The notes: a model not told the origin generated them from the letters alone. 64,000 nucleotides of DNA from Paracoccus marcusii (GCF_028621715.1 NZ_CP117466.1:2430501-2494500), one strand, 5' to 3'. Counted from the first letter of the stretch, positions 1-7,687 are shown. A program made the numbers and translations.

Positions 1-235
1 GTTCCTGGTAATCTTCGTGGCCTTTACCTTGGGCATGCTGGCCGGTCTGGTCTGGGAGTGGCTGCGCGAGGCGCATTTCCGCCGCGAGGCGCGTCAGCGC
101 AACGCCGAGGTCGTGCGTCTTGAGAGTGAGGTCGGGCATCTGCGCGACCGCCACGCCGCCCCGCGCGACGAGGTTCTGGCGATCCTGGACGAGCCTGCCC
201 CGGCCAAGGGCGCGGCCCTGCCTGCGGTTCGCTGA
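1..235 (+). CDS. LapA-domain membrane protein (3' part only)
   Basis: The gene runs off the left edge; the reading frame is open from base 2 with no start codon needed. The visible N-terminal part is a hydrophobic segment (FLVIFVAFTLGMLAGLVWEW), followed by a charged, Arg-rich helix that looks like a coiled coil (about residues 25-50). This matches the lipopolysaccharide assembly protein A (LapA, DUF1049) pattern: transmembrane hairpin, then cytoplasmic coiled coil. LapA-like proteins are linked to LPS assembly and stability in Escherichia coli; the role here is inferred. It stops 3 bp before trpF, so the two are probably co-transcribed, an arrangement I recall from other Rhodobacterales. Confidence 0.7.
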   Translation, partial: FLVIFVAFTLGMLAGLVWEWLREAHFRREARQRNAEVVRLESEVGHLRDRHAAPRDEVLAILDEPAPAKGAALPAVR

Positions 236-238
236 GGC

Positions 239-874
239 GTGGCCGAGGTCAAGATCTGCGGGCTGTCCGAGGAACGCCATGTCGCGGCGGCCGTCGATGC
301 CGGTGCGCGCTTTCTGGGGTTCGTATTCTTTCCCAAGTCGCCGCGTGCAGTGACCCCGACCCAAGCCGCAGCGCTGACGGCGGAGGTTCCCGTTGGGGTC
401 GCCCGGGTGGGACTGTTCGTCGATCCGTCGGACGATTTGCTGCGAGAGGTGCTGGACCACGCGGCGCTGGACGTGATCCAGCTGCATGGCCATGAGAGCG
501 CCGGGCGGGTGGCCGAGGTCAAGGCGTTGACGGGGCTGCCTGTGATGAAGGCAGTTGGTCTGTCGGGTCCGGCGGACCTGCCGCAGTTGATGGATTACGG
601 CGTTGCTGCGGACATGCTGCTGGTGGATGCCAAGCCGCCGGCGGGGGCCGATCTGCCGGGCGGGAACGGGCTGGCCTTTGATTGGCGGCTGCTGGTCGGG
701 CGGCATTGGTTGCGGCCTTGGATGCTGGCCGGGGGACTGACACCGGACAACGTCGCCGAGGCCGTGCGGCTGACGGGCGCGCCTGTCGTGGATGTCAGTT
801 CGGGCGTGGAACGTGCACCGGGCGTCAAGGATGTTGCGCTGATCCGCGCGTTCGTCGAGGCCGCGCGGAGCTGA
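239..874 (+). CDS. trpF: Phosphoribosylanthranilate isomerase
   Basis: TrpF isomerises N-(5'-phosphoribosyl)anthranilate to CdRP in cytoplasmic tryptophan synthesis. The 211-residue protein is full length for a monofunctional TrpF. The N-terminal KICGL motif carries the catalytic cysteine (Cys7), and Asp130 in LLVDAK is the expected general acid. LHGHE (83-86), MLAGGLTPDNV and VDVSSGVE near the C-terminus form the phosphate and substrate loops of the TIM barrel. The start is GTG at 239, three bases after the upstream stop; no ATG lies close enough to keep the KICGL strand. trpA is in the same window about 39 kb away, so the pathway is split. A T-tracted hairpin lies 157 bp beyond the stop. 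Confidence 0.96.
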   Translation: MAEVKICGLSEERHVAAAVDAGARFLGFVFFPKSPRAVTPTQAAALTAEVPVGVARVGLFVDPSDDLLREVLDHAALDVIQLHGHESAGRVAEVKALTGLPVMKAVGLSGPADLPQLMDYGVAADMLLVDAKPPAGADLPGGNGLAFDWRLLVGRHWLRPWMLAGGLTPDNVAEAVRLTGAPVVDVSSGVERAPGVKDVALIRAFVEAARS

Positions 875-976
875 TTCAGTGGCATGTTGCGCGGCGTACG
901 CCGGGGGTGTTGCATAGTGTATCACATTGTAATCGCAGAGTTTATGCGCCACATTTTGCACGTATAGGTTTATCGA

Positions 977-1005
977 TTGACTTTGCGAACGCCCTAAGGT
1001 AGAAC
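977..1005 (+). promoter_or_regulatory. Candidate sigma-70 promoter upstream of the GTA cluster
   Basis: TTGACT at 977-982 and TAGAAC at 1000-1005 are separated by 17 bp, a good housekeeping-type promoter. The surrounding bases 905-1010 are unusually AT-rich for this genome. Transcription would start near 1012, only about 20 bp ahead of the terminator at 1031-1063. It could drive the GTA cluster by read-through, or make a short RNA. Called by eye only. Confidence 0.5.
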
Positions 1006-1030
1006 TTTTACATGCTGGAAGAGGTGGGCA

Positions 1031-1063
1031 AGCGGCCGGGGGAAACCCCTGGGCCGCTTTTTT
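1031..1063 (+). terminator. Intrinsic terminator between trpF and the GTA cluster
   Basis: AGCGGCC (1031-1037) pairs with GGCCGCT (1052-1058) around an inner GGGG-GAAA-CCCC hairpin, followed by six T (1058-1063). This is a textbook rho-independent terminator on the + strand. It ends trpF read-through, and any transcript from the promoter at 977-1005 must pass it before reaching the first GTA gene at 1110. Confidence 0.85.
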
Positions 1064-1109
1064 CGTCTCTTGGCTCGTGCGGACAGGAACACGAGGCGGG
1101 GCAGAGTGC

Positions 1110-1517
1110 ATGAACGATATGGAATGGGGCGGGGCCGGGAAAACCGACGGACCTTTCGTGACTGGAACCCAGCCTGAGAAGGCCGGGTTCGCGATGCCCG
1201 AGATCGCCGAGGGCGAGGACGAGATCGACGTCCTTCGCTGGCTGTTCTGGGATTACGTCAAGGACCTGCGGGGGCACCAGGCCGAGCTTGAAGCGCTCAA
1301 GTCCGGGGAGCTTGACCCGGCCAAGCTGAAAAAGGCCATGGAGACGGCGAAGACGGTCCGCGAGGCCGTCCAGCTGCTGATGGCGGAAAGGATCAAGGTT
1401 GACAAACTTCGCAAGGACATCGCGGGCGGCGTCGGAGGGGGCAGCCTTGACCTCGGCGCCGCACGAGACGAGATCGGGCGCCGCCTGGCTTGCCTCCGCC
1501 GGGCCGGAGGAGGTTGA
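1110..1517 (+). CDS. GTA gp1, small terminase subunit (TerS)
   Basis: Position and length (135 residues) fit RcGTA gp1, the small terminase subunit of the headful packaging motor. After an N-terminal tail of about 35 residues comes a helical region with DVLRWLFWDYVKDLRGH and then a Lys/Glu-rich coiled-coil segment (about 55-105), the oligomerisation part typical of GTA TerS. Unlike phage TerS, GTA versions are thought to lack a specific DNA-binding domain, which suits random packaging. ATG at 1110 is chosen because the composition before it is not protein-like. The 3' end overlaps the terminase large subunit in another frame by about 70 bp. Similarity was judged from pattern memory, so subunit identity rests mainly on order. 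Confidence 0.75.
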   Translation: MNDMEWGGAGKTDGPFVTGTQPEKAGFAMPEIAEGEDEIDVLRWLFWDYVKDLRGHQAELEALKSGELDPAKLKKAMETAKTVREAVQLLMAERIKVDKLRKDIAGGVGGGSLDLGAARDEIGRRLACLRRAGGG

Positions 1518-2811
1518 GGAGTTCCTGGGCGGGCTGTCGCAGAACGCGCTGATGAGCCTGCCCTGGCTGTTCGAGTTCTGGGCTTTGCCGCACCAGTTGC
1601 CCCCGGAGGGCGACTGGAAGTCCTGGGTGATCATGGGCGGGCGCGGCGCGGGCAAGACCCGCGCCGGGTCGGAATGGGTGCGCAGCCTGGTCGAGGGGCC
1701 CACGGCCGCAGCGCCCGGGAAGTGCCATCGCGTGGCCCTGGTCGGGGAGACCTTCGACCAGGTGCGCGAGGTGATGGTGTTCGGCGAGAGCGGCATCCTG
1801 GCCTGTTCGCCCCCCGACCGGCGTCCGGTCTGGGAGGCGGGCCGCAAGCGGCTGGTCTGGGCGAACGGGGCGACCGCGACGGTCTATTCCGCGCATGAGC
1901 CGGAGGCTTTGCGTGGGCCACAGTTTGACGCAGCCTGGGTCGATGAGCTGGCCAAGTGGAAGAAGGCCGAGGATGTCTGGGACATGCTGCAGTTCGCGCT
2001 GCGGCTTGGCGAACATCCCCAGCAGGTCGTCACCACGACGCCGCGCAATGTGGGCGTGCTGAAGCGCATCCTGGCCAATGCCAGCACTGTGGTGACCCAT
2101 GCGCCGACGGATGCGAACCGCGCCTATCTGGCGGAGAGTTTTCTGGCGGAGGTCGAGAGCCGCTATGGCGGGACGCGGTTGGGGCGCCAGGAGCTGGATG
2201 GCGTGCTGCTGGACGATGTCGAGGGGGCGCTGTGGACGACCGCGATGCTGGAAGGCGCGCGGGTGGCCGAGGCGCCCAAGCTGGACCGGATCGTCGTCGC
2301 GGTCGACCCGTCGGTCACCGGCGGGCGGGCCAGCGACGAATGCGGGATCGTGGTCGCGGGCGTCGTCATGCAGGGCGAGCCAAAGGATTGGCGCGCCTAT
2401 GTGCTGGAGGATGCCAGCGTCCGGGGCGGGCCCACGGATTGGGCCCGCGCCGCGATTGCCGCGATGGACCGCCACGGTGCCGAGAAGCTGGTGGCCGAGG
2501 TGAACCAGGGCGGCGATCTGGTCGAGAGCGTCGTGCGCCAGATCGACCCGCTGGTCCCGTTCAAGGCCCTGCGGGCGTCGCGGGGCAAGGGGTTGCGGGC
2601 AGAGCCCGTCGCCGCGCTGTACGAGCAGGGGCGCGTCAAGCATCTGAAGGGCGCCCTGGGCACGCTGGAGGATCAGATGTGCCAGATGACGGTGCGCGGG
2701 TTCGAGGGGCGGGGCAGTCCCGACCGGCTGGATGCCCTGGTCTGGGCGGTCCATGAGCTGATGATCGAGCCCGCCGCAGGCTGGCGCAGGCCGCAGATGC
2801 GGCGATTGTAA
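1447..2811 (+). CDS. GTA gp2, terminase large subunit
   Basis: TerL is the ATPase and nuclease that pumps DNA into the GTA head and cuts it. From the chosen start it has 454 residues: Walker A GRGAGKT at about 65-71, Walker B VDEL at about 165-168, a coupling segment VVTTTPRN, then the RNase H-like nuclease with acidic residues in AVDPSVTGG, AEVNQGGD and DRLDALVWA. I chose TTG at 1447 because GGAGGGG (1434-1440) sits six bases ahead, and the encoded start resembles GTA homologues that begin just before SAPHETRSG. A farther TTG at 1399 has no comparable ribosome binding site. It overlaps gp1 by 71 bp. The reading frame is intact. Confidence 0.93.
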   Translation: MTSAPHETRSGAAWLASAGPEEVEEFLGGLSQNALMSLPWLFEFWALPHQLPPEGDWKSWVIMGGRGAGKTRAGSEWVRSLVEGPTAAAPGKCHRVALVGETFDQVREVMVFGESGILACSPPDRRPVWEAGRKRLVWANGATATVYSAHEPEALRGPQFDAAWVDELAKWKKAEDVWDMLQFALRLGEHPQQVVTTTPRNVGVLKRILANASTVVTHAPTDANRAYLAESFLAEVESRYGGTRLGRQELDGVLLDDVEGALWTTAMLEGARVAEAPKLDRIVVAVDPSVTGGRASDECGIVVAGVVMQGEPKDWRAYVLEDASVRGGPTDWARAAIAAMDRHGAEKLVAEVNQGGDLVESVVRQIDPLVPFKALRASRGKGLRAEPVAALYEQGRVKHLKGALGTLEDQMCQMTVRGFEGRGSPDRLDALVWAVHELMIEPAAGWRRPQMRRL

Positions 2812-2814
2812 CCG

Positions 2815-2864
2815 GGTCCGAGAGGTCGGACCGACGAAGGGCCGTCCCGCAGGGGGCGGCCCTT
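2815..2864 (+). other. Two tandem hairpins between terL and portal genes
   Basis: GGTCCGA (2815-2821) pairs with TCGGACC (2826-2832) around a four-base loop. AAGGGCCG (2837-2844) pairs with CGGCCCTT (2857-2864), followed by only a short T run. They could attenuate or process the GTA message. The GGTCCGA/TCGGACC module recurs before the capsid gene. Confidence 0.6.
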
Positions 2865-2891
2865 TCGCATGGCTGAGGCATGGAGGCGAGC

Positions 2892-4076
2892 ATGGCGTTT
2901 CGATTGTTTTCGCGGGAGGAAAAATCATCCCCCCCGCCAGAGAGGAAGGCCAGTGCGACGGGCCGGGTCGTGGCATTCGCCAGCGGGTCCGGGCGCCCTG
3001 TCTGGTCGGCCAGGGATACGGGCACGCTGACGCGCGGCGGGTTCATGGGGAACCCGGTGGGCTTTCGCAGCGTGCGCCTGATCGCCGAGGCCGCGGCGGC
3101 CGTGCCGATGATCTGCGCGGATCGCGACCACCGCTATGAGGTGCATCCGGTTCTGGACCTGCTGCGTAGGCCCAATCCGGGCCAGGGCCGGGCCGAGCTG
3201 TTCGAGGCGCTGTTCGGGCAGATCCTGCTGTCGGGCAACGGCTATCTGGAGGCTGTGGGCGCGGACGCCACGGGCATCCCGGAGGAACTGCACGTGCTGC
3301 GGTCCGACCGCATGAGTGTGGTGCCCGGTGCGGATGGCTGGCCTGTGGCCTATGAATATGCGGTGGGCGGGCGCAAGCACCGGTTCGACATGACCGGCAG
3401 CCCCGACCCGATCTGCCACGTCAAGGCGTTCCACCCGCAGGACGACCATTACGGTCTGTCGCCGATGCAGGCGGCTGCCGTCGCGCTGGACGTGCACAAC
3501 AGCGCCAGTGCCTGGTCCAAGGCGCTGCTGGACAATGCGGCGCGGCCCAGTGGGGCGATCATCTACAAGGGGGTCGATGGGCAGGGGGTGCTGAGCGCCG
3601 AGCAGTACGACCGCCTGGTGGGCGAGATCGAGATGAACCATCAGGGCGCGCGCAATGCGGGCCGTCCGATGCTGCTGGAAGGCGGGCTGGACTGGCGTCC
3701 GATGGGTTTCAGCCCGTCCGACATGGAGTTCCACGAGACCAAGCTGTCGGCGGCGCGCGAGATCGCGTTGGCTTTTGGCGTGCCGCCCATGCTGCTGGGA
3801 ATTCCGGGGGACGCGACCTATGCGAATTATGCCGAGGCGCACCGGGCGTTCTTCCGCCTGACGGTGCTGCCGCTGGCGACGCGGGTGTCGGCGGCGGTCG
3901 CCTGGTGGCTGTCCGAGCATCTGGGCGCCGAGATCGAGCTGCGCCCCGATCTGGACCAGATCCCTGCCCTGGCCGAGGAGCGCAACCAGCAATGGGCTCG
4001 CATCAGCGGTGCGAGCTTCCTGACGGATGCGGAAAAGCGCGCCCTGCTGGGCCTGCCGCCCCTGGACGGGGCGTGA
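2892..4076 (+). CDS. GTA gp3, HK97-type portal protein
   Basis: The portal forms the dodecameric ring at the head vertex through which DNA enters and leaves. The 394-residue protein is of normal length for HK97-family portals. It shows conserved blocks NPVGFRSVRLIAEAAAAVPM, VLDLLRRPNPGQ, LLSGNGYLE, HPQDDHYGLSPMQAA, and the C-terminal FGVPPMLLGIPGDATYANY with the following helix. ATG at 2892 is preferred over ATG at 2880 because GGAGG (2882-2886) lies five bases before it. It lies after two hairpins and stops three bases before the next small gene. No damage was seen. Confidence 0.95.
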   Translation: MAFRLFSREEKSSPPPERKASATGRVVAFASGSGRPVWSARDTGTLTRGGFMGNPVGFRSVRLIAEAAAAVPMICADRDHRYEVHPVLDLLRRPNPGQGRAELFEALFGQILLSGNGYLEAVGADATGIPEELHVLRSDRMSVVPGADGWPVAYEYAVGGRKHRFDMTGSPDPICHVKAFHPQDDHYGLSPMQAAAVALDVHNSASAWSKALLDNAARPSGAIIYKGVDGQGVLSAEQYDRLVGEIEMNHQGARNAGRPMLLEGGLDWRPMGFSPSDMEFHETKLSAAREIALAFGVPPMLLGIPGDATYANYAEAHRAFFRLTVLPLATRVSAAVAWWLSEHLGAEIELRPDLDQIPALAEERNQQWARISGASFLTDAEKRALLGLPPLDGA

Positions 4077-4079
4077 GGC

Positions 4080-4310
4080 ATGGAAGGGTCGCGTTTCGTC
4101 AAGGACGGGCTGTGGCACGACACGCGTCTTGAGGCGCAGGAACGGATCATGGCGCTGCAGTTCGGCCAGGTCGAGAAGCGCCTGGAGCGGATCGAGGCGA
4201 TGATCGAAGGGCTGGAGCGGCGGCTGTGGATGACGGTCTACGGCGTGGTCGCCGTGATCCTGACGCAGGCCGTCCAGGGTATTCTAGATTATGCGCCGAA
4301 AGGAGGCTGA
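4080..4310 (+). CDS. GTA gp3.5, small coiled-coil/membrane protein
   Basis: This 76-residue protein occupies the slot of RcGTA gp3.5 between portal and protease. The central part (about 25-50) is a charged amphipathic helix with heptad-like spacing (QVEKRLERIEAMIEGLERRL). It is followed by one hydrophobic segment (about 51-68, MTVYGVVAVILTQAVQGIL) that could span or touch the membrane. Its biochemical role is unknown to me. It follows the portal gene by three bases and precedes the protease by three, so it is surely co-translated with them. Confidence 0.8.
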   Translation: MEGSRFVKDGLWHDTRLEAQERIMALQFGQVEKRLERIEAMIEGLERRLWMTVYGVVAVILTQAVQGILDYAPKGG

Positions 4311-4313
4311 GGG

Positions 4314-4844
4314 ATGGTTCCGGGTCTGGAGATGAAGTTCGCGGGCGGTCCGCCCGTGCTGACCGACGGTCAGGTGATCGAAGGTTATGCCAGCCTGTTC
4401 GGTTTGACCGATCAGGGCGGCGATGCGGTGCTGCCCGGCGCGTTTGCCGCGTCGCTGGCGCGGATCGCTGCGCGCGGCGACAAGGTGCGGATGCTGTGGC
4501 AGCACGATCCGACCCGCCCCATTGGGGTCTGGGACGAGGTCCGGGAGGACGGCAAGGGCCTGTGGGTCAAGGGCCGCCTGCTGCCCGACGTGGCGCAGGC
4601 CCGCGAGGCGGCGGCGCTGATCCAGGCGGGTGCGATCGACGGGCTGTCCATCGGCTATCGCACCCTGCGGGCCGAACGCGACAAGGCCGGGCGGCGGGTA
4701 CTGGCCGAGGTCGAGCTGTGGGAGGTGTCGCTGGTGACCTTCCCGATGCTGGCCGAGGCCAAGGTGGACCGCAAGGACAGCGACGAGATGCGCGACGTCG
4801 CGGCGCTGTTCGTGCAGGCGGCACAGGCCCTGCGCGGCGCATGA
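4314..4844 (+). CDS. GTA gp4, HK97 prohead protease
   Basis: Prohead protease that removes the N-terminal scaffold segment of the capsid protein during head maturation. The 176-residue length fits peptidase family U35. Expected catalytic residues are visible: His64 in LWQHDP and Ser112 in GLSIGY, with the acidic strand ELWEVSLVTFPM after it. An internal ATG at 4332 (MKFAGG) is a possible alternative start. The ATG at 4314 is kept because a GAGG stretch precedes it closely. The gene lies three bases after gp3.5. It is followed by a 108-bp gap with two hairpins before the capsid gene. Confidence 0.93.
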   Translation: MVPGLEMKFAGGPPVLTDGQVIEGYASLFGLTDQGGDAVLPGAFAASLARIAARGDKVRMLWQHDPTRPIGVWDEVREDGKGLWVKGRLLPDVAQAREAAALIQAGAIDGLSIGYRTLRAERDKAGRRVLAEVELWEVSLVTFPMLAEAKVDRKDSDEMRDVAALFVQAAQALRGA

Positions 4845-4850
4845 GATTTC

Positions 4851-4909
4851 GGACCGGGTGCATCCCGGTCCGTCAACCAGGTTCGGACCGGTCCCGTGCG
4901 GGAGGTCCG
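4851..4909 (+). other. Two tandem hairpins before the capsid gene
   Basis: GGACCGGG (4851-4858) pairs perfectly with CCCGGTCC (4864-4871) around a five-base loop. CGGACC (4884-4889) plus TCCC pairs with GGGA plus GGTCCG (4904-4909) around GTGC with a two-base bulge. No T tract follows. They sit 44 bp before the capsid start and may stabilise or process the message. Confidence 0.65.
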
Positions 4910-4952
4910 ACGACAGGGGCGCGGCCCCGATCACCGTGACGAGGAGAAGACT

Positions 4953-6116
4953 ATGACCGAGGTGAAGGCCGCGGGCGGCGGCGACATGCCCGCCGACCTG
5001 AAGGGGGCCATGATGGGGTTCGTCAGCGAACTCAAAGGCTTTCGTGAAGATGTTCAATCCAAGCTCAACGCACAGGAACAGCGTATGACCATGATCGACC
5101 GCAAGACCGCCCTGCGGGGCCGCGCGCCCCTGTCCGCCACCGCAGAGGTCGAGGTGCCCCACCAGAAGGCGTTCAACGCCTATCTGCGCAGCGGCGACGA
5201 TGACGGCCTGCGCGGTCTGGCCATCGAGGAGAAGGCGCTGTCGGTGGCCAGCGACGGCGGTTTTCTGGCCGCACCCAAGGTTGCCGAGACCGTGCAGAAC
5301 ACGCTGCATTCGACGTCGTCGCTGCGCCGTCTGGCCAACGTGGTGACCATCGAGGGCAGCGTCTATGAGGCGCTGGTCGAGCGTGGCGACATGGGCGCCG
5401 GTTGGGCGACCGAGGCCGCCACGGTCGAGACCGCGAACTCGGCCCTGGACCGCATCGCCATCCCGGTCCACGAGCTGTCCGCGATGCCGCGTGCCAGCCA
5501 GCGCCTGCTGGACGATGCGGCCTTTGATGTCGAGGGCTGGCTGGCCGAGCGCATCGCCGAGAAGTTCGCCCGGTCCGAGGCCAACGCCTTTCTGCGCGGC
5601 GACGGCGTCGACAAGCCGCGCGGCCTGCTGAGCTATCCCACCGCGCCTGCGGCGACCGCGACCACGGCCCAGATCGGCTTCGTCGCCACCACCGCGGCTG
5701 GCGATTTCCCGGCCGCTGCGCCGATGGATTGCCTGATCGACCTGATCTACTCTCTGGGCGCGGAGTATCGCTCGAACGCCTCGTTCCTGATGAACTCGAA
5801 GACGGCGGCGCGGGTGCGCAAGATGAAGGATGCCGACGGCCGCTTCCTTTGGACCGATGCGCTGAGCGTGGGCCAGGTGCCCCAGTTGCTGGGTTATCCG
5901 GTGATGATCAGCGAGGACATGCCCGACATGACGACGAGCTCGTTCTCGATCGCGTTCGGTGATTTCCGCGCGGCCTACACGATCGTCGAGCGTCCCGACC
6001 TGCGCGTGCTGCGCGACCCGTTCAGCGCCAAGCCGCACGTGCTGTTCTATGCCACCAAGCGTGTCGGCGGCGGGATCACCGATTTCCGCGCCGTCAGGCT
6101 GCTGCGCTTCATCTGA
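4953..6116 (+). CDS. GTA gp5, HK97-fold major capsid protein
   Basis: Major head protein of the particle, 387 residues. The first 70 or so residues form a predicted helical scaffold (delta) domain, DLKGAMMGFVSELKGFREDV onward, expected to be cut by gp4. The remainder has HK97-fold landmarks: GGFLAAPKVAETV, SSLRRLANVV, ASQRLLDDAAFDVEGWLAERI, FMNSKTAARVRKMKD and QLLGYPVMISEDMP. ATG at 4953 follows GAGGAG (4941-4946). Longer forms from upstream codons would translate the hairpin region and are rejected. Intergenic hairpins lie on both sides, unlike the tightly overlapping genes after it, which suggests separately tuned high expression. No cross-linking Lys/Asn pair was assessed. Confidence 0.96.
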   Translation: MTEVKAAGGGDMPADLKGAMMGFVSELKGFREDVQSKLNAQEQRMTMIDRKTALRGRAPLSATAEVEVPHQKAFNAYLRSGDDDGLRGLAIEEKALSVASDGGFLAAPKVAETVQNTLHSTSSLRRLANVVTIEGSVYEALVERGDMGAGWATEAATVETANSALDRIAIPVHELSAMPRASQRLLDDAAFDVEGWLAERIAEKFARSEANAFLRGDGVDKPRGLLSYPTAPAATATTAQIGFVATTAAGDFPAAAPMDCLIDLIYSLGAEYRSNASFLMNSKTAARVRKMKDADGRFLWTDALSVGQVPQLLGYPVMISEDMPDMTTSSFSIAFGDFRAAYTIVERPDLRVLRDPFSAKPHVLFYATKRVGGGITDFRAVRLLRFI

Positions 6117-6262
6117 TCCCCCGAGGGATCGGATGAGGGAGGGGCGCGCCTGGTGCCGGGCATTCCGGTTTAGCAACTGTCCGCGCGCGCTGATGGCCGG
6201 CGTGCGGCGCGCCCCGCTTCCCTGTTGCCTGCAAGACAGCCGGGGCCCCGTTCGGGGGCCCC
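6115..6262 (+). other. Hairpins after the capsid gene
   Basis: GATCCC (6115-6120), overlapping the capsid stop codon, pairs with GGGATC (6125-6130). Further on, GGGGCCCC (6242-6249) pairs with GGGGCCCC (6255-6262) around GTTCG, followed by GCCTTT. The second is terminator-like but has a weak T run. Nothing else was seen in the 190-bp gap. Confidence 0.6.
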
Positions 6263-6306
6263 GCCTTTGGTGGAACATGCGGACGGCACGACGGGAGGTT
6301 CGCAAC

Positions 6307-6921
6307 ATGATGCTGATAGAGGAAACGGCGCCCGCGGCGGAGGCGCTGCCGGTGGCCGCCCTGCGCGCGCATTTGCGTCTGGCCCAAGGTTTCGAAGGGC
6401 CCGACGACGCCGCCGAGACGGCGGCACTGGCGGGCTTTCTGCGTGCAGCGATCGCCACAATCGAGGGGCGCACCGGCAAGGTGCTGCTGAAGCGGCGGTT
6501 CCGCATGCAGCTGGACGATTGGCGCGACCGGCTTGGCCAGTCGCTGCCGCTGGCGCCCGTGCATTCGGTCGAGCGCATCGAGATCGACGACGGGAACGGC
6601 ACGCTGACCCAACTGCCCCCCGAGGGGTGGCGGCTGGTCCCGGACGGACAGCGCCCCGTGATCCTGCCGACCGGGGTCGTGCTGCCGTCGATTCCGCGGC
6701 GGGGGACGGTGACGATCACGTTCCTTGCGGGCTTCGGGGACGCCTGGTCGCAGGTTCCGGCGGATCTGGCGCAGGCGGTCATCCTGTTGGCCGCGCGGTA
6801 TTACGACGATCGCAGCCAGGATGGTTTGCGTCATGCACTGCCCTTTGGTGTCAGCGCGCTGATCGAGCGCTGGCGCGCGGTCCGCACCCTGGCCGGGCGC
6901 GGCAGCCGGGAGTGGCGCTGA
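6307..6921 (+). CDS. GTA gp6, head-tail connector (adaptor)
   Basis: Adaptor protein of the head-tail interface, belonging to the phage connector / phiE125 gp8-like group. The 204-residue protein contains the family pattern: an N-terminal helix with LPVAALRAHLRL, then a second helix FLRAAIATIEGRTGKVL, a beta-rich middle with LPLAPVHSVERIEI, and a C-terminal helix PADLAQAVILLAARYYDDR. ATG at 6307 follows GGGAGG (6293-6298) at eight bases. The much longer open frame upstream crosses the intergenic hairpins and is not used. Its stop overlaps the start of gp7 (TGATG). Confidence 0.9.
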   Translation: MMLIEETAPAAEALPVAALRAHLRLAQGFEGPDDAAETAALAGFLRAAIATIEGRTGKVLLKRRFRMQLDDWRDRLGQSLPLAPVHSVERIEIDDGNGTLTQLPPEGWRLVPDGQRPVILPTGVVLPSIPRRGTVTITFLAGFGDAWSQVPADLAQAVILLAARYYDDRSQDGLRHALPFGVSALIERWRAVRTLAGRGSREWR

Positions 6922-7259
6922 TGGCCGCTGTGAACCTGTCGACGCGGCTGGCGCTGGAGACATCCGACCGGATCGAGGACGGCCTGGGCGGCTATGAGAC
7001 GCGGTGGCGTCAACTGGGCTGGCTGTGGGCGCAGATGGAGGCGCGGTCGGGTCGCGAACAGGGGACCGGCGCGGGAATGATCAGCGTGGTCCAATGGCGC
7101 ATCACGCTGCGCGCCGCGCCTGTGGGTGATGCGCGACGCCCGCGGCCCGGGCAGCGGCTGCGCCAGGGAACACGGTTGTTTCAGATCGAGGCGGTCGCGG
7201 AGAGCGATCCGTCCGGTCGGTATCTGGACTGCTTTGCGCGCGAGGAGGATCTGACATGA
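6921..7259 (+). CDS. GTA gp7, head-tail stopper/joining protein
   Basis: A 112-residue protein of the phage head-tail adaptor family (PF05521-like), which closes the portal channel and joins head to tail. Typical features are LSTRLALETSDRIEDGLGGYETRW at the N-terminus, an R-rich loop (EARSGREQG), VVQWRITLRAAP, and a final strand set with LFQIEAVAESDPSGRYLDCF. The start overlaps the stop of gp6 by one base and the end overlaps the start of gp8 by four, so expression is translationally coupled. Confidence 0.9.
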   Translation: MAAVNLSTRLALETSDRIEDGLGGYETRWRQLGWLWAQMEARSGREQGTGAGMISVVQWRITLRAAPVGDARRPRPGQRLRQGTRLFQIEAVAESDPSGRYLDCFAREEDLT

Positions 7260-7675
7260 GCTATGGGGCAGGGGTCGCCTTGCGGGCGGCCGTCTATCAG
7301 CAGTTGCGCACGAACGAGGCGCTGGCGGATCTGGTGGGCGATGCGATCTTCGACGCGATGCCGGTGACGGCGCCGAGCGGGATCTATGTCTCGCTTGGTC
7401 CCGAGGAGGTGCGTGACGCCAGCGACTCCACGGCACGCGGATCGCGGCATGATTTCGTGATCTCGGTCATGGCGGGCAGCGACAGTGGGGCGGGCTTCGG
7501 CGCGGTCAAGGCCGCAGCGGTCGCCGTGGCCGATGCGCTGGAGGCGGGCGGACTGGTGCTGTCGCGCGGACAGCTGGCGGGTTTGTGGTTCCTGCGCGCA
7601 ACCGCGCGGCGGGTGAAAAGCGGCGCGGCTCGTCAGGTCGACCTGACCTTTCGCGCGCGCATCGATCTGAACTGA
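7256..7675 (+). CDS. GTA gp8, tail terminator (DUF3168)
   Basis: Tail terminator ring protein, DUF3168 family, 139 residues. Conserved parts are LRAAVYQQLRTNEALADLVG, IFDAMPVTAPSGIYVSLGPEEV, and the strand pattern HDFVISVMAGSDSGAGFGAVK ending with VDLTFRARI. In related siphophages this ring stops tail-tube growth and contacts the stopper. It starts with an ATGA overlap on gp7 and ends 12 bp before the tail tube gene, with GGAGATGGG in between as ribosome binding site for the latter. Confidence 0.9.
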   Translation: MSYGAGVALRAAVYQQLRTNEALADLVGDAIFDAMPVTAPSGIYVSLGPEEVRDASDSTARGSRHDFVISVMAGSDSGAGFGAVKAAAVAVADALEAGGLVLSRGQLAGLWFLRATARRVKSGAARQVDLTFRARIDLN

Positions 7676-7687
7676 GGAGATGGGACA

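Noticed and set aside
1012..1113. A 33-codon frame before gp1 as a true small gene.
   Set aside because: No ribosome site precedes the ATG and the codons cross a terminator; it is kept only as a possible leader in the findings.
4284..6782. An 832-codon open frame on the minus strand opposite the GTA protease, capsid and connector genes.
   Set aside because: It mirrors strongly conserved + strand genes, is rich in His, Arg and Gln as antisense frames in GC-rich DNA are, and shows no domain pattern.
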